Origin: Nonomuraea solani
Lineage (GTDB): Bacteria > Actinomycetota > Actinomycetes > Streptosporangiales > Streptosporangiaceae
Assembly (NCBI RefSeq): GCF_900108335.1
Contig: NZ_FNVT01000002.1
Coordinates: 489,620 to 553,619, forward strand
DNA: 64,000 nt
Reading direction: 5' to 3'
Of this stretch, positions 17,009-25,917 are shown piece after piece. The first letter of the stretch is position 1, and each line of letters begins with the position of its first letter. Under the pieces are notes generated by a model, which searched no databases, was not told where the DNA came from, and was given only the letters and a program-made list of their open reading frames with translations. A program made the position numbers and the translations under genes.

Positions 17009-19053
17009 CGCAGCAGGAGGCGGTTGCGCAGGCGGGTGGTGAACGGGGTTCGGGCGCGTACGGCTCGGCGGATGGCGTCGTTGTACTGCCAGGCGGTGGT
17101 GGCGGCGGCCTCGGTGACGGTTTCGGGGGCGTACCGGACGAAGTTTGAAATTTCGGCCAACGGCTGGAGATGGGCTGAAATGTCGCCCGGATGGCGGGAC
17201 ACCACGTCCGCGGCCGTCAGCGCGTTCTCCCCCTTCAGCCCCAGGTCGTCGCACGTCTGATGCCACGCGCCGAGCACCCGCTGCCCGGCGCCCTGAGCCG
17301 AGCGGCGCCTGCGCCGTCGCCACCACGGCAGCGCGACGACCACGCCCGCGTACGCCACCAGCGCCACCCCGCCCGCCACCGCCGCGAGCAGCCACGGCGA
17401 CGGCCCGCCCGCCGGCTCCTCGGGCCCCTTGCCGCTGGGCTGCGGCTGGGAGTCCTTGGGCCGGTCGCTCCCGCCCTGGGCGAATTCGCCCTCCAGCTTC
17501 TCGCTCTCCTCGATCGCCGACGACACGACCTCGTGGTCGTCCTTGGCGCCGCTGCGGCCCGGTGTGGGGTAGAACGGCCGCCAGCCGAGCCCATCGAACT
17601 TGATCTCCGCCCACGCCATCACGTGGCCCGACTTCACGTGGTAGACTCCGCCGGACGCCTCCCCCGGCCGGAACCCGACGACGACCCGCGACGGCAGCCC
17701 GAGTGTCCTGGCCATGAGCGCGAACGTGGCCGCGAACTGCTCCGACGTCCCCCGGTGCGTGGTCCGCAGGAAGAACTCCAGCCCCTTGAGCGAGTGGCCG
17801 GGCGGCGCGGTGACGTCGTAGCTCGCGTTGGTGCGCAGGTAGTTCTGGAGGCGGTACGCCTGCTTGATCGGCGCGTCGGCGCCCTTGGTGGCCTGCTGGG
17901 CGAGCCGGCGGAACAACTGTAGCTGCGGGCCTTCGGGGAAGGCGGTCAGGGCCGGGTCGCGTACGGGATCGGCGTCCAGCAGGTCCTGTTTGGTGGGCTT
18001 GGCCACCCGCGAGGCCACCTCGTAGCGGAACCCCTTGGCCGGTTTGTCGGCGGCCAGCAGCGCGCCGCTGTCGGGGTCGACCGCGAGGCCGCGCACGCCG
18101 GTGACCTCCTGTGGGCGTTCGGCGGCGGGCAGCCAGGTGCCGGGCAGGCCGTCGAACGTCACCCACTGCCGGACGACCTCGCCCGCGCCCGTCCACTCAC
18201 CTTCGGGCACGCGGCCGCCGGTGGGCTGGAAGCGGGCGCCGGAGGTCCAGCGCACACCGTCGTACCGGTCGAGCACGGCCAGCCGCCAGTTGAGCGGTTT
18301 GCCCGCCTTGACGGCGAAAAGCTCTCGGTCGGGGATCTGCAGCCAGGCCGAGACGCGATCGAGCGGGCTGACGCTGTCGACGCGCACGGGCGGCGGCAGG
18401 TCGGCGTCGTCACGCGGATTGTACGGCTGCGCGGCGATCGGCAGCAGCGGCCCCGCGACCAGCGCCAGCGCGGCCAGTGCGGCGGCCGCGGGCAGCCCCG
18501 CGAGCAGCCAGAGCGGCGGCCGGTCGTCGCGGAGCAGCGCGAGCGCGGCCAGCAGCACGAAGAGCGCCCCCACGACCGGCAGGTTCGAGCCCGCGCCGTC
18601 CACGCCGAGCAGGAGCGCGACCCCGAACACGAGGAGGGCGGGCACGGTGGCGGCGATCCTGGTCCTGGTGCGGGCCAGGGTCTCGGCGCCGATGGTGGCG
18701 GCGGCCCAGACGAGCGTGTGGACGAGGATCAGCAGCTCGGGCTCGGGCCGGGCGGGCAGCAGGGTGGTGAGCAGCGCCTGCCAGGCGTTGGCCACGTCGG
18801 CGAACAGGGCCGGCTCGAACCCCCGGTAGAGCAGGACGGCGCCGGCGAACCACAGGACGAGGTCGAGCGCGAGGGCCAGCCAGAGGGGGCGCCGCCAGGT
18901 GAGCGCGGCCACGACGGCGGGGGCGACGGCGGCGGGCACCACGGCCACCAGCAGTTCCGTCCCGGGGAAGACCCGATGGAAGCCCCACCCGGCCACCCCC
19001 GCGACCCCGGCGACGATCGCCGGCCCGGCGAGCCGCCGCCACAAGACGCTCAT
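17005..19053 (-). CDS. Transglutaminase-like membrane protein lacking its catalytic triad
   Basis: The 682-residue protein has about six N-terminal membrane helices (DUF3488/TgpA type, residues 10-210), an extracellular transglutaminase-like domain at about 400-500, and a C-terminal membrane helix with a cytoplasmic tail. The expected catalytic Cys, His and Asp are S437 (GTSEQF), M479 (HVMAW) and Y495 (FYPTP), so it is probably not an enzyme. It sits in the conserved MoxR-DUF58-TgpA order and likely takes part in envelope assembly or as a binding scaffold. ATGA overlaps join it to both neighbours; ATG at 19053 was chosen over the one at 19065 for that reason. Confidence 0.85.
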   Translation of the reverse strand: MSVLWRRLAGPAIVAGVAGVAGWGFHRVFPGTELLVAVVPAAVAPAVVAALTWRRPLWLALALDLVLWFAGAVLLYRGFEPALFADVANAWQALLTTLLPARPEPELLILVHTLVWAAATIGAETLARTRTRIAATVPALLVFGVALLLGVDGAGSNLPVVGALFVLLAALALLRDDRPPLWLLAGLPAAAALAALALVAGPLLPIAAQPYNPRDDADLPPPVRVDSVSPLDRVSAWLQIPDRELFAVKAGKPLNWRLAVLDRYDGVRWTSGARFQPTGGRVPEGEWTGAGEVVRQWVTFDGLPGTWLPAAERPQEVTGVRGLAVDPDSGALLAADKPAKGFRYEVASRVAKPTKQDLLDADPVRDPALTAFPEGPQLQLFRRLAQQATKGADAPIKQAYRLQNYLRTNASYDVTAPPGHSLKGLEFFLRTTHRGTSEQFAATFALMARTLGLPSRVVVGFRPGEASGGVYHVKSGHVMAWAEIKFDGLGWRPFYPTPGRSGAKDDHEVVSSAIEESEKLEGEFAQGGSDRPKDSQPQPSGKGPEEPAGGPSPWLLAAVAGGVALVAYAGVVVALPWWRRRRRRSAQGAGQRVLGAWHQTCDDLGLKGENALTAADVVSRHPGDISAHLQPLAEISNFVRYAPETVTEAAATTAWQYNDAIRRAVRARTPFTTRLRNRLLLR

Positions 19054-20135
19054 CGCGAGCCCCACAGGAACGGCAGCGCGTCCAGGGACGCCATCGGGAC
19101 GATCTTGACGCCGGGGGCGCTGACCTGGCCGGGGCCGACGTAGACGCAGATGACACGGTCGAAACGGCGGCGCACGCCGGTGGCGCGGGCCGCCTCGGCG
19201 GGGTCGGCGGTCACCAGGACGAGGGAGCCGCCGCCCCTGGCCAGGCGCATCGCCTCCGCGACCCCCGCCGTGCCGGGCCGTACCAGGGCGAGCCGGTCCA
19301 GGACGGTCTCGGCGTCCATTTTGCGGTCCGGCAGAGGGCCGTCGCCGGTGAGGACGCGGATCGGGAAGCCGGCCTGGGCGGCGGCGACGGCGGCCGACGC
19401 GGCCGCGTCCACGGCCGGCTCGGTCAGGCCGCGCGTGTCGAGGACCACCGTCGTGGTGGGCAGGCTGGCGTCGATGAGCTGGCGGACCATCAGCGTTCCT
19501 GTGCGGGCGCTCGATCGCCAGTGGACGTGGCGCAGGTCGTCGCCGACGACGTACTCGCGCAGGGTGTGGAAGGTGACCGTGCCGCTGGGGGCGTTGTCGC
19601 TGACCGGGCCCTCCAGGTGGTGGGCCTTGCCGGACGGGACGACGGCGAGCGGGACGGTGCGGGGGCGTACGAGGAGGGTGGCGGGAGCGCCGTACTCGCG
19701 GACGCGGCGCGTGAGCCCGAACGGGTCGGCGCGCACCAGCAGCAGCGGCCCCACCGGGATGTCGCCGCGCACGTCGGTCGGCAGCGGGTACGACACCGTC
19801 CGCGCCGCCCCCTTGGGCAGCCTGGGCAGGTCGATCGTGTGCTCGGAGTCGCCGATCCGGTCCTGGGCGCGCAGGCCCGACAGGCCGCGGCGGCCCAGGT
19901 TGACGACGTTGAGCACGGCCACGGCGGCGTCACCGCGCGGCACCTTGAGCGGCGTGACCTCGCGGCGTACCTCCAGTTTGGGGCTGGGAGCGGTCCAGGC
20001 CAGCGCGGCGGCCACCGCGAGCAGGCCGCCGGTCGCGAGCACGACGGGCTCGGGATAGCCGAGGACGAACCCGGCGGCGTACAGGACCACGGATCCGACG
20101 AGGGTCCCCCACCCGAGCCGGGTCAGCGGCACCAC
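19050..20135 (-). CDS. DUF58 domain protein
   Basis: The 361-residue protein begins with two membrane helices (LVGSVVLYAAGFVLGYPEPV, LLAVAAALAW), then a beta-rich segment, and ends in the DUF58 domain (REYVVGDDLRHVHWRSSART, then a VWA-like fold with VVLDTRGL). DUF58 proteins pair with MoxR ATPases and are thought to bind metal or partner proteins through this VWA-like domain. The GTG start lies one base after the MoxR stop. The stop overlaps the start of the transglutaminase-like gene. Confidence 0.9.
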   Translation of the reverse strand: MVPLTRLGWGTLVGSVVLYAAGFVLGYPEPVVLATGGLLAVAAALAWTAPSPKLEVRREVTPLKVPRGDAAVAVLNVVNLGRRGLSGLRAQDRIGDSEHTIDLPRLPKGAARTVSYPLPTDVRGDIPVGPLLLVRADPFGLTRRVREYGAPATLLVRPRTVPLAVVPSGKAHHLEGPVSDNAPSGTVTFHTLREYVVGDDLRHVHWRSSARTGTLMVRQLIDASLPTTTVVLDTRGLTEPAVDAAASAAVAAAQAGFPIRVLTGDGPLPDRKMDAETVLDRLALVRPGTAGVAEAMRLARGGGSLVLVTADPAEAARATGVRRRFDRVICVYVGPGQVSAPGVKIVPMASLDALPFLWGSR

Positions 20136-20136
20136 C

Positions 20137-21162
20137 TCAGGCCGCCTGTGGCACCGGCATCCCGGCGAGGATCTCGCCGAGCGCCACCGCCGCGGTGACC
20201 TCGCGCAGCTCCGCCTCCGGCGTGAGGATCAGGCGGTGCGCCAGCACCGGTACGGCCAGCGCCTTGACGTCCTCGGGCACCACGAAGTGCCGCCCGGCGG
20301 CGGCGGCCTTGACCCGCGCCGCCCGCAGCAGGGCGAGGCTGCCGCGCGGGCTGGCCCCGAGCCGCAGGTGCGGGCTGGTCCGGGTGGCGCCGCACAGCGC
20401 CACGATGTAGTCGTAGACCGGGTCGGCCACGTGGATGCGCGAGGCGAAGTCGATCATCCCCGCCACGTCCGACGCCCGCGCCACCACCGGCAGCCGCTCG
20501 ACCTGCGGCCCCGTCGGCATGCCCTTGAGCACCTCGACCTCGGACGCGTGGTCCGGATAGCCGACGGAGATCTTCATCAGGAACCGGTCGAGCTGGGCCT
20601 CGGGCAGCGGGTACGTGCCGTCCATGTCCACCGGGTTCTGCGTGGCCACCACCAGGAACGGCCTGGGCACCGGATGCGGCTCGGCGTCCACGGTGACCCG
20701 GCGCTCCTCCATGACCTCCAGCAGCGCGGCCTGCGTCTTCGGGGAGGCGCGGTTGATCTCGTCGGCGAGCACGATGTTGGCGAACACCGGCCCCTGGTGG
20801 AACTCGAACTTCTGGTGCGCCTGGTTGAAGATCGACACGCCGGTGATGTCGCTGGGCAGCAGGTCCGGGGTGAACTGGATGCGCCGCCACTCGGCGTCCA
20901 CGCTGGCCGCGAGCGAGCGGGCGAGCGTGGTCTTGCCGGTGCCGGGCACATCCTCGACGAGCAGGTGACCCTCGGAGAACAGGCAGATCAGGGCCAGTTC
21001 GATGGCGTCGTGCTTGCCGCGGATGATGCGCTCGATGTTGCCGGCCAGCAGTTGGAAACGCTGCGCGAACTGGCCGGCGAGCTGCTGCGGCTGCTGCGGT
21101 GGTTGCTGCGGCTGTGCCTGGTACGTCTGCTCGAACTGGTCCTGGTAGTTGTACTGGTTCAA
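20137..21162 (-). CDS. MoxR-family AAA+ ATPase
   Basis: The 341-residue ATPase has Walker A DVPGTGKTT (about residue 75), Walker B NIVLADEINRASPKTQ, and sensor VVATQNPVDMDGTYPLPEAQ, all diagnostic of MoxR proteins. The first 30 residues are unusual: Gln/Pro-rich (QAQPQQPPQQPQQ), perhaps a flexible tether. MoxR ATPases act as chaperones that mature a partner carrying a VWA domain, here the DUF58 protein. The start codon is TTG with AAGGGGA seven bases upstream. Confidence 0.93.
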   Translation of the reverse strand: MNQYNYQDQFEQTYQAQPQQPPQQPQQLAGQFAQRFQLLAGNIERIIRGKHDAIELALICLFSEGHLLVEDVPGTGKTTLARSLAASVDAEWRRIQFTPDLLPSDITGVSIFNQAHQKFEFHQGPVFANIVLADEINRASPKTQAALLEVMEERRVTVDAEPHPVPRPFLVVATQNPVDMDGTYPLPEAQLDRFLMKISVGYPDHASEVEVLKGMPTGPQVERLPVVARASDVAGMIDFASRIHVADPVYDYIVALCGATRTSPHLRLGASPRGSLALLRAARVKAAAAGRHFVVPEDVKALAVPVLAHRLILTPEAELREVTAAVALGEILAGMPVPQAA

Positions 21163-21175
21163 CTGAGTCCCCTTC

Positions 21176-23314
21176 TCAGTCGGTGCACTCGAAGAGCGGT
21201 GCCTCCGGGAAGCCCCCGCCCGGAGTCGCTACCAGAGTGTCGCTGAGCCATCCGTTTCCGTATTGCGTTTCAACTTTGTTCCAAATGTCGCTGGTGCTGC
21301 CGTCCTGTGACTCGTTCACGACCTGCCCCTTGACCTGGCAGATCACGGTCACGGTGATGTACTGGCCCTTCGGGATCGTGCCGACCTTGTCGTCGCCGTT
21401 CTTGGCCGGGGTCGGCCGGATCAGCGTGTTGGTCTGGTCGTTGTTCTTGTTCTTGTACTGCTGGCGCGGATAGGCCAGGTCCACCTCGGTCGTGGCCGCC
21501 TCCGGGCTCTCGCCCGCCGAGTTCTTGGCCTTGAGCCTGAAGGTGTGCTTCTGGTTGTTCTTCAGGCCGTCCACGGTGTAGGAGTTGCCGCGGATCGTGT
21601 TGTTCGTGGCCGCGCCGGTCAGCTCGTACGTGGTGTCGTCGGCGGCCTCGGGGCCGGTCCAGGTCAGCTCGGCGCCCCGGTTCTTGGGCTTGGCCTGGAA
21701 ACCGGTGGGCGAACCCGGCGCCACGCACGGCTTGGCACCGGCGCTCGGCTGCGACTCGACCTCGCCGCCCGACCAGTGCGCGACCACCACGAACGTGTAC
21801 TCGTTCGCGCAGTTCCCGCCCGTGAACTCGAACTGGAACGGCCCGTCCGCCGGCACCGACTCCGGCACCGACTGGCCACCGCCGGTCGTCTTCAGCGTGT
21901 ACCGCTCGACCTTGCCGCCGGTGGACGGCCCGAACGTCACCGTCACCTTGCCGGGCCCCGAGCGGGCCGTGACGGCGCCGGGCGCGCCGGGCGCGGTGGC
22001 CGACGGCGTGGGCGTGGGGGTGGGGGTCGCGGTCGGCGTCCGCGTCGGGGTGCGCGTCGGCTTCCTGGTGGGCTCGGCCTCCCGCGTCCGCGTGGGCGAC
22101 GCCGGCGGGGCGCTCGTCTCGACCGGGTCCGGGTCGGGCACGGTCTCGCTGCGGGTGGGCTCGGAGCTGGGCGTCTGCTTGGGCTTGGGCGTGCTGGACG
22201 GCCCCGGTACGTCGGAGTCGCCCTTGTCGATGTCGTGCTTGCGGCCCTCGGGGTCGATGACGACGGCCTTGTCGCCGTTCTCGTCGTTGGCCCAGAGCAG
22301 GCCGTCCTTGACGAACACGTCGACCGGGCCGGGACCTTCGGCCACCCGCAGCGTGGTGGGCCGGCCGCCGGCCGCGCTGTCCCAGACGATGAGCGAGCCG
22401 CTGCCCTGGTCGGGCACGTACACCTTGGAGCCGAGCACCTGCGGCACCCCGAGGTCGGCCGGGTCCTGGCCGTCGAACCTGGTGCTGAGCACGGAGTTGG
22501 AGCCGGTGTCGATCACCACGAGCAGCCCGGAGTCCCCGGGCGTCAGGATCGGCACCAGCGCGCCCTCGGTGGCGGCCGGGGTGAGCGCGCCGCCCTTCGC
22601 GGCCTGGGCCACGCCCTTGGGCAGCGTGATCTCGCCGACGCCGCCGTCCGCGCCGATGATCGTGGCGGTGGCGGCCCGGCTGTTGACCACGACGGGCAGG
22701 CCGCCGGCGATCGTGATCGACAGCTCCTCGCCCGGCTCGCCGACCTTGACCGGGGCCGCCGCGGCGCCGTCCACCACGGGCACGACCTCGCCCTTGGCGG
22801 TCACCGGCACCCAGAGGCGGCGGCCGCCGTCGATGCGGGCGGCGCCGAGCGGGCCCGGCAGGGTGATCGGGGCGCCGACGGAGTTGAGCGTGGCCGGGTC
22901 GATCTGCTGGACGCTGCCCTTGGCGGGGTCGACCGCGTACGCGGCGCCGCCGGACACGGCGAGCTGCAGCCCGGCCGCGCCGAGGTCGCGGCTCTGGGCG
23001 ACGCTGAGCTGGCTCGGCTCGACGCGGCTGACGAAGCCGTTGCGGTCGTCGACGAGCAGCACGGTGCCGCCGTCCTGCACGACGCGCAGCTTGCGTCCCG
23101 CCTTGTCGTTGAGGTAGCCGTCGACCTCGCCCGACAGGCCGTTGACGTGGACGACCTTGCCGCTGGTCTTGGTCCACAGCCAGGCGCCGACGTCGGCCAG
23201 CTTGGGGTTGGCGCTGGACACGCCCACGCCGTACCACGCCGCCGCCGCTACCAGTATCGTGGCCACCACACCGGCGATCACGGCCGTGCCTCGATCGCCT
23301 CGGAGCACCCGCAC
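21176..23314 (-). CDS. Membrane-anchored Fn3 and SH3-like surface protein
   Basis: The 712-residue protein has one membrane helix at about residues 12-32 and a long outer part. That part has a WD/NHL-like repeated strand region (about 60-350), a Pro/Thr/Ser/Arg-rich linker with TPTPTPTPS, two fibronectin type III domains (about 450-620) and a C-terminal SH3-like piece with one disulfide-capable cysteine pair. It is first in the operon that continues with MoxR, so it may be its client or surface partner. GTG start with a weak GGGGTGAG site. It diverges from the SMC-like operon across 153 bp, which holds both promoters; no clear operator is visible there. Confidence 0.8.
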   Translation of the reverse strand: MRVLRGDRGTAVIAGVVATILVAAAAWYGVGVSSANPKLADVGAWLWTKTSGKVVHVNGLSGEVDGYLNDKAGRKLRVVQDGGTVLLVDDRNGFVSRVEPSQLSVAQSRDLGAAGLQLAVSGGAAYAVDPAKGSVQQIDPATLNSVGAPITLPGPLGAARIDGGRRLWVPVTAKGEVVPVVDGAAAAPVKVGEPGEELSITIAGGLPVVVNSRAATATIIGADGGVGEITLPKGVAQAAKGGALTPAATEGALVPILTPGDSGLLVVIDTGSNSVLSTRFDGQDPADLGVPQVLGSKVYVPDQGSGSLIVWDSAAGGRPTTLRVAEGPGPVDVFVKDGLLWANDENGDKAVVIDPEGRKHDIDKGDSDVPGPSSTPKPKQTPSSEPTRSETVPDPDPVETSAPPASPTRTREAEPTRKPTRTPTRTPTATPTPTPTPSATAPGAPGAVTARSGPGKVTVTFGPSTGGKVERYTLKTTGGGQSVPESVPADGPFQFEFTGGNCANEYTFVVVAHWSGGEVESQPSAGAKPCVAPGSPTGFQAKPKNRGAELTWTGPEAADDTTYELTGAATNNTIRGNSYTVDGLKNNQKHTFRLKAKNSAGESPEAATTEVDLAYPRQQYKNKNNDQTNTLIRPTPAKNGDDKVGTIPKGQYITVTVICQVKGQVVNESQDGSTSDIWNKVETQYGNGWLSDTLVATPGGGFPEAPLFECTD

Positions 23315-23467
23315 CCGTCACTCACCCCGTACGTACGATTACCGAGCGTTTTGCCCCCGTTTATCGGGCATCACCTTAGCGCCTGTGAGCGCGTACTGGC
23401 TGGTAGTCATGGAACGGTTGGTGCGCGGGTGCCAAGAGTGTCGGTGTGAAGCCGTACCTTAGAGCGC

Positions 23468-24664
23468 GTGTCCGATCAGCCCCTGACCCTCGACGCCGTC
23501 CTCACCGACGAGGCGGTCCTGTCGACCTATCGCCGCATGTTCGCCGCGCTGGCCCGCGACAGCGGGGCGGTGGTCGACGACCCGGCCCTGGTCGACATCG
23601 CCGAGACGCTGTTCGCGGCGTTCGCGGAGGCGGGCGAGGAGTGGCTGACCCACGAGCAGATGCGCTTCGCCTGCCGGGCCTACCCCGCGGACCAGTTCGA
23701 CAACCGGCTGCGGGTGCTCAAGGGGCTCGGCGCGATCCGCGAGGTGTTCCCCAAGCCCAACCAGCTCCGCTACCGCGCCTCGTTCACCAGCGTCGTGGGG
23801 CTGATGTTCATCCGGCGGATGATGGACGACGGCGGGCAGTCGGAGATGCACCGGCTGCTGGCCCTCGAAGACCTCAACGTCGCCGACCCGCGCACCACGA
23901 TGGAGGAGGCCAGGCTGAGCGCGCTCAACCTGGCGCGGGCGTTCCGGCTGTGGGCGCTGGAGCTGATCACGCTCACCACCGGCACGATCGAGGAGCTGCG
24001 CGAGCAGGCGCCCAAGCTGTGGGGCACCGAGGAGATCGCGCGGCGGGCGCAGGGGCTGCACGGCACGATCCTGACCCGCTGGCCGGAGCTCGACCGCACG
24101 TGCACCGACCTGCGGGCGGCCATCTACGCCTACAGCGACGCCTCCCGCCGCGCCGCCGGGCGCCTCGCCGACTCGGCGGGCACCACGCGCAACCTGACGC
24201 TGCTGCCGACGGAGACGTGGCGCACGTTCGCGCAGACGGCCTCCAAGGAGCGGCTGGCGGCGGTGCTCGACGGGTTCGTGTTCGACGCGCCCGCGCCGTG
24301 GCACGATCCGGCCGCCATCGCGCGCGCGGTCGACGAGGCCCCGCGCCCCGCGCCCGCCCAGCCCACTCCCCCGCGCTCCAACCTGCCCGACGACGGGCCC
24401 GGCTCCTCGCTCGACTCCTCACCGAGCGCGGCGATGGCTCGGCTCGTCGAGGTGGCCGAGTCGCTGCTGGGGGCGGCCGACCGGGTGGCGCTGACCGACG
24501 TGCTCGACGACGACTGGCCCTCGGCCCGCCGGGTGCTCGCCGACCTGACGACCGTTGACCTGCGCCCTGAGCTGCCCTACCGGCTGACCTGGTCCGATGA
24601 GCTGACGATCGATCCGGCCCGCGAGCCCGCCTGGCTCTCCCACGGCTACCTGGAGCGCACCTGA
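23468..24664 (+). CDS. Putative kleisin subunit (JetA/MksF-like) of an SMC-type complex
   Basis: The 398-residue protein starts with an N-terminal winged helix (about residues 55-110: EEWLTHEQMRFACRAYPADQ, RVLKGLGAIREVFPKPNQLR). A long all-helical middle follows (MEEARLSALNLARAFRLWAL, TIEELREQAPKLWGTEE), then an acidic Pro-rich linker and a small C-terminal domain. That order matches MukF/MksF/JetA kleisins. The inference rests mainly on gene order: it precedes a tandem winged-helix protein and an SMC-like ATPase with 1-bp and ATGA junctions. GTG start. I recognise no direct sequence signature, so a search by profile is needed for certainty. Confidence 0.6.
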   Translation: MSDQPLTLDAVLTDEAVLSTYRRMFAALARDSGAVVDDPALVDIAETLFAAFAEAGEEWLTHEQMRFACRAYPADQFDNRLRVLKGLGAIREVFPKPNQLRYRASFTSVVGLMFIRRMMDDGGQSEMHRLLALEDLNVADPRTTMEEARLSALNLARAFRLWALELITLTTGTIEELREQAPKLWGTEEIARRAQGLHGTILTRWPELDRTCTDLRAAIYAYSDASRRAAGRLADSAGTTRNLTLLPTETWRTFAQTASKERLAAVLDGFVFDAPAPWHDPAAIARAVDEAPRPAPAQPTPPRSNLPDDGPGSSLDSSPSAAMARLVEVAESLLGAADRVALTDVLDDDWPSARRVLADLTTVDLRPELPYRLTWSDELTIDPAREPAWLSHGYLERT

Positions 24665-25917
24665 TGTCCGACCACACGCGAGCGGCCGAGGGCGCCATCG
24701 CCCATGCTCAGGCGCGCGCCGGCGGGCCGCTGAGGCTGGGCGCCGGGGTGGCGGCGCCGGCCGGGATGGTGCGCCTGACGCGGCCCGACTCCACTGGCGA
24801 GGCGCTGCCGGTGTGGCCCGACGGGGTGACGCCGTCGCTGCTGGAGGAATACCAGGTGGCGCCCGTGTCCGTAGAGCGGGCCGGGGAGACCCGGCGGGTG
24901 CTGGCGGCGGTGCTCAAGTGCTGCTGGACCGACCTGTCGGTGGATCCGTGGCCCGGGGATCCGGCTCCGATGGAGCTGGTGCTCGACACCTACCGGGCGC
25001 TGATCGGCCGCACCGACGACCTGATGCGCAACTGGGCCAGGGGCGCGCTGCGCCGCCTGCACGACTCCGCGTGGATCGTGCTCGACGACGGCGTCGTCCA
25101 TCTGGGCCCGCGCTGCGCTCTGTGGCCGGTGGAGTCGCACGCGCAGTTGCAGGAGCTGGTGCGCCGCCTGCCCGAGCCCGAGCGGCCCGAGCTGACGGTG
25201 GTCGGCGACGCCGACATCGTCGCCGCCGCCCGCCCGGAGACGAGCGTCCAGGAGGTGCCCGACGGGCTGGGCGGCCGGGCGGAGGGGGACTCCGCCGAGT
25301 TCGACGATCTGCTGGGCGGCTACGACGAGCGGCGGCGGGCGGAGCTGGTGGCGGCGTTCATGGTGGTCGAGCAGGCCGCCGAGCCGGTGCCTGAGGTGCG
25401 CTTCGCCGCCCTGCGCGACCCGGCGCTGCGCCACACGCTGGGCGAGATGCTGGCCAGGCGCGGCCGGACGCTGATCCAGCAGCGGGAGCGCTGGACCTCC
25501 GGCTACGGCGACGGCCCGGCCGCCGCCCTCGGCGCGATGGAGGCGGGCGGGCGGCTCGGGGTGAGCGAGCGGGCGGTGCTGACGCTCGTGCTGGTGCACT
25601 CCGTGGCGATCCCGCGCGCCGAGGGGCTGCTGCCCGAGGACTCGTGGCTGTCGCCGCATCCCACGCCGGTCGACGAGCTGCGCCGCCACACGCAGTTGCC
25701 GATCGGCGAGCTGGAGGCGGCGTTCAGGACGTTGCGGCACGCGGGCCTGCTCAGCCAGGTGAAGGCGGGCGAGGAGGCGGGCGGCTACGTGCCGGGGCCG
25801 CAGTTCCACCGGCTCACCCCGGGGGCGCGGCGGCGGCTGCAGGAGGAGCTGATCCTGGCGGCGGGGCCGAACACGCCGCTGGCGGCCGCCGTGCTGGCGC
25901 GGAGATCGGCCAAATGA
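24664..25917 (+). CDS. Putative KITE-type subunit (JetB/MksE-like)
   Basis: The 417-residue protein appears to hold two winged-helix domains. One is at about residues 95-165 (LMRNWARGALRRLHDSAWIV, DDGVVHLGPRCALWP). The other is at about 335-405 (DELRRHTQLPIGELEAAFRT, LRHAGLLSQVKAGEEAGGYV, ending LTPGARRRLQEELIL). Tandem winged helices are the hallmark of KITE subunits that bind kleisins. It starts with ATG at 24664, sharing one base with the previous stop, and ends in an ATGA overlap with the SMC-like gene. It is longer than typical MksE or JetB proteins. Assignment by context is inference. Confidence 0.55.
   Translation: MSDHTRAAEGAIAHAQARAGGPLRLGAGVAAPAGMVRLTRPDSTGEALPVWPDGVTPSLLEEYQVAPVSVERAGETRRVLAAVLKCCWTDLSVDPWPGDPAPMELVLDTYRALIGRTDDLMRNWARGALRRLHDSAWIVLDDGVVHLGPRCALWPVESHAQLQELVRRLPEPERPELTVVGDADIVAAARPETSVQEVPDGLGGRAEGDSAEFDDLLGGYDERRRAELVAAFMVVEQAAEPVPEVRFAALRDPALRHTLGEMLARRGRTLIQQRERWTSGYGDGPAAALGAMEAGGRLGVSERAVLTLVLVHSVAIPRAEGLLPEDSWLSPHPTPVDELRRHTQLPIGELEAAFRTLRHAGLLSQVKAGEEAGGYVPGPQFHRLTPGARRRLQEELILAAGPNTPLAAAVLARRSAK

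Noticed and set aside
17005..19053. Calling the TgpA-like gene an active transglutaminase/protease
   Set aside because: Ser, Met and Tyr replace the catalytic Cys, His and Asp, so the enzyme name would be misleading.
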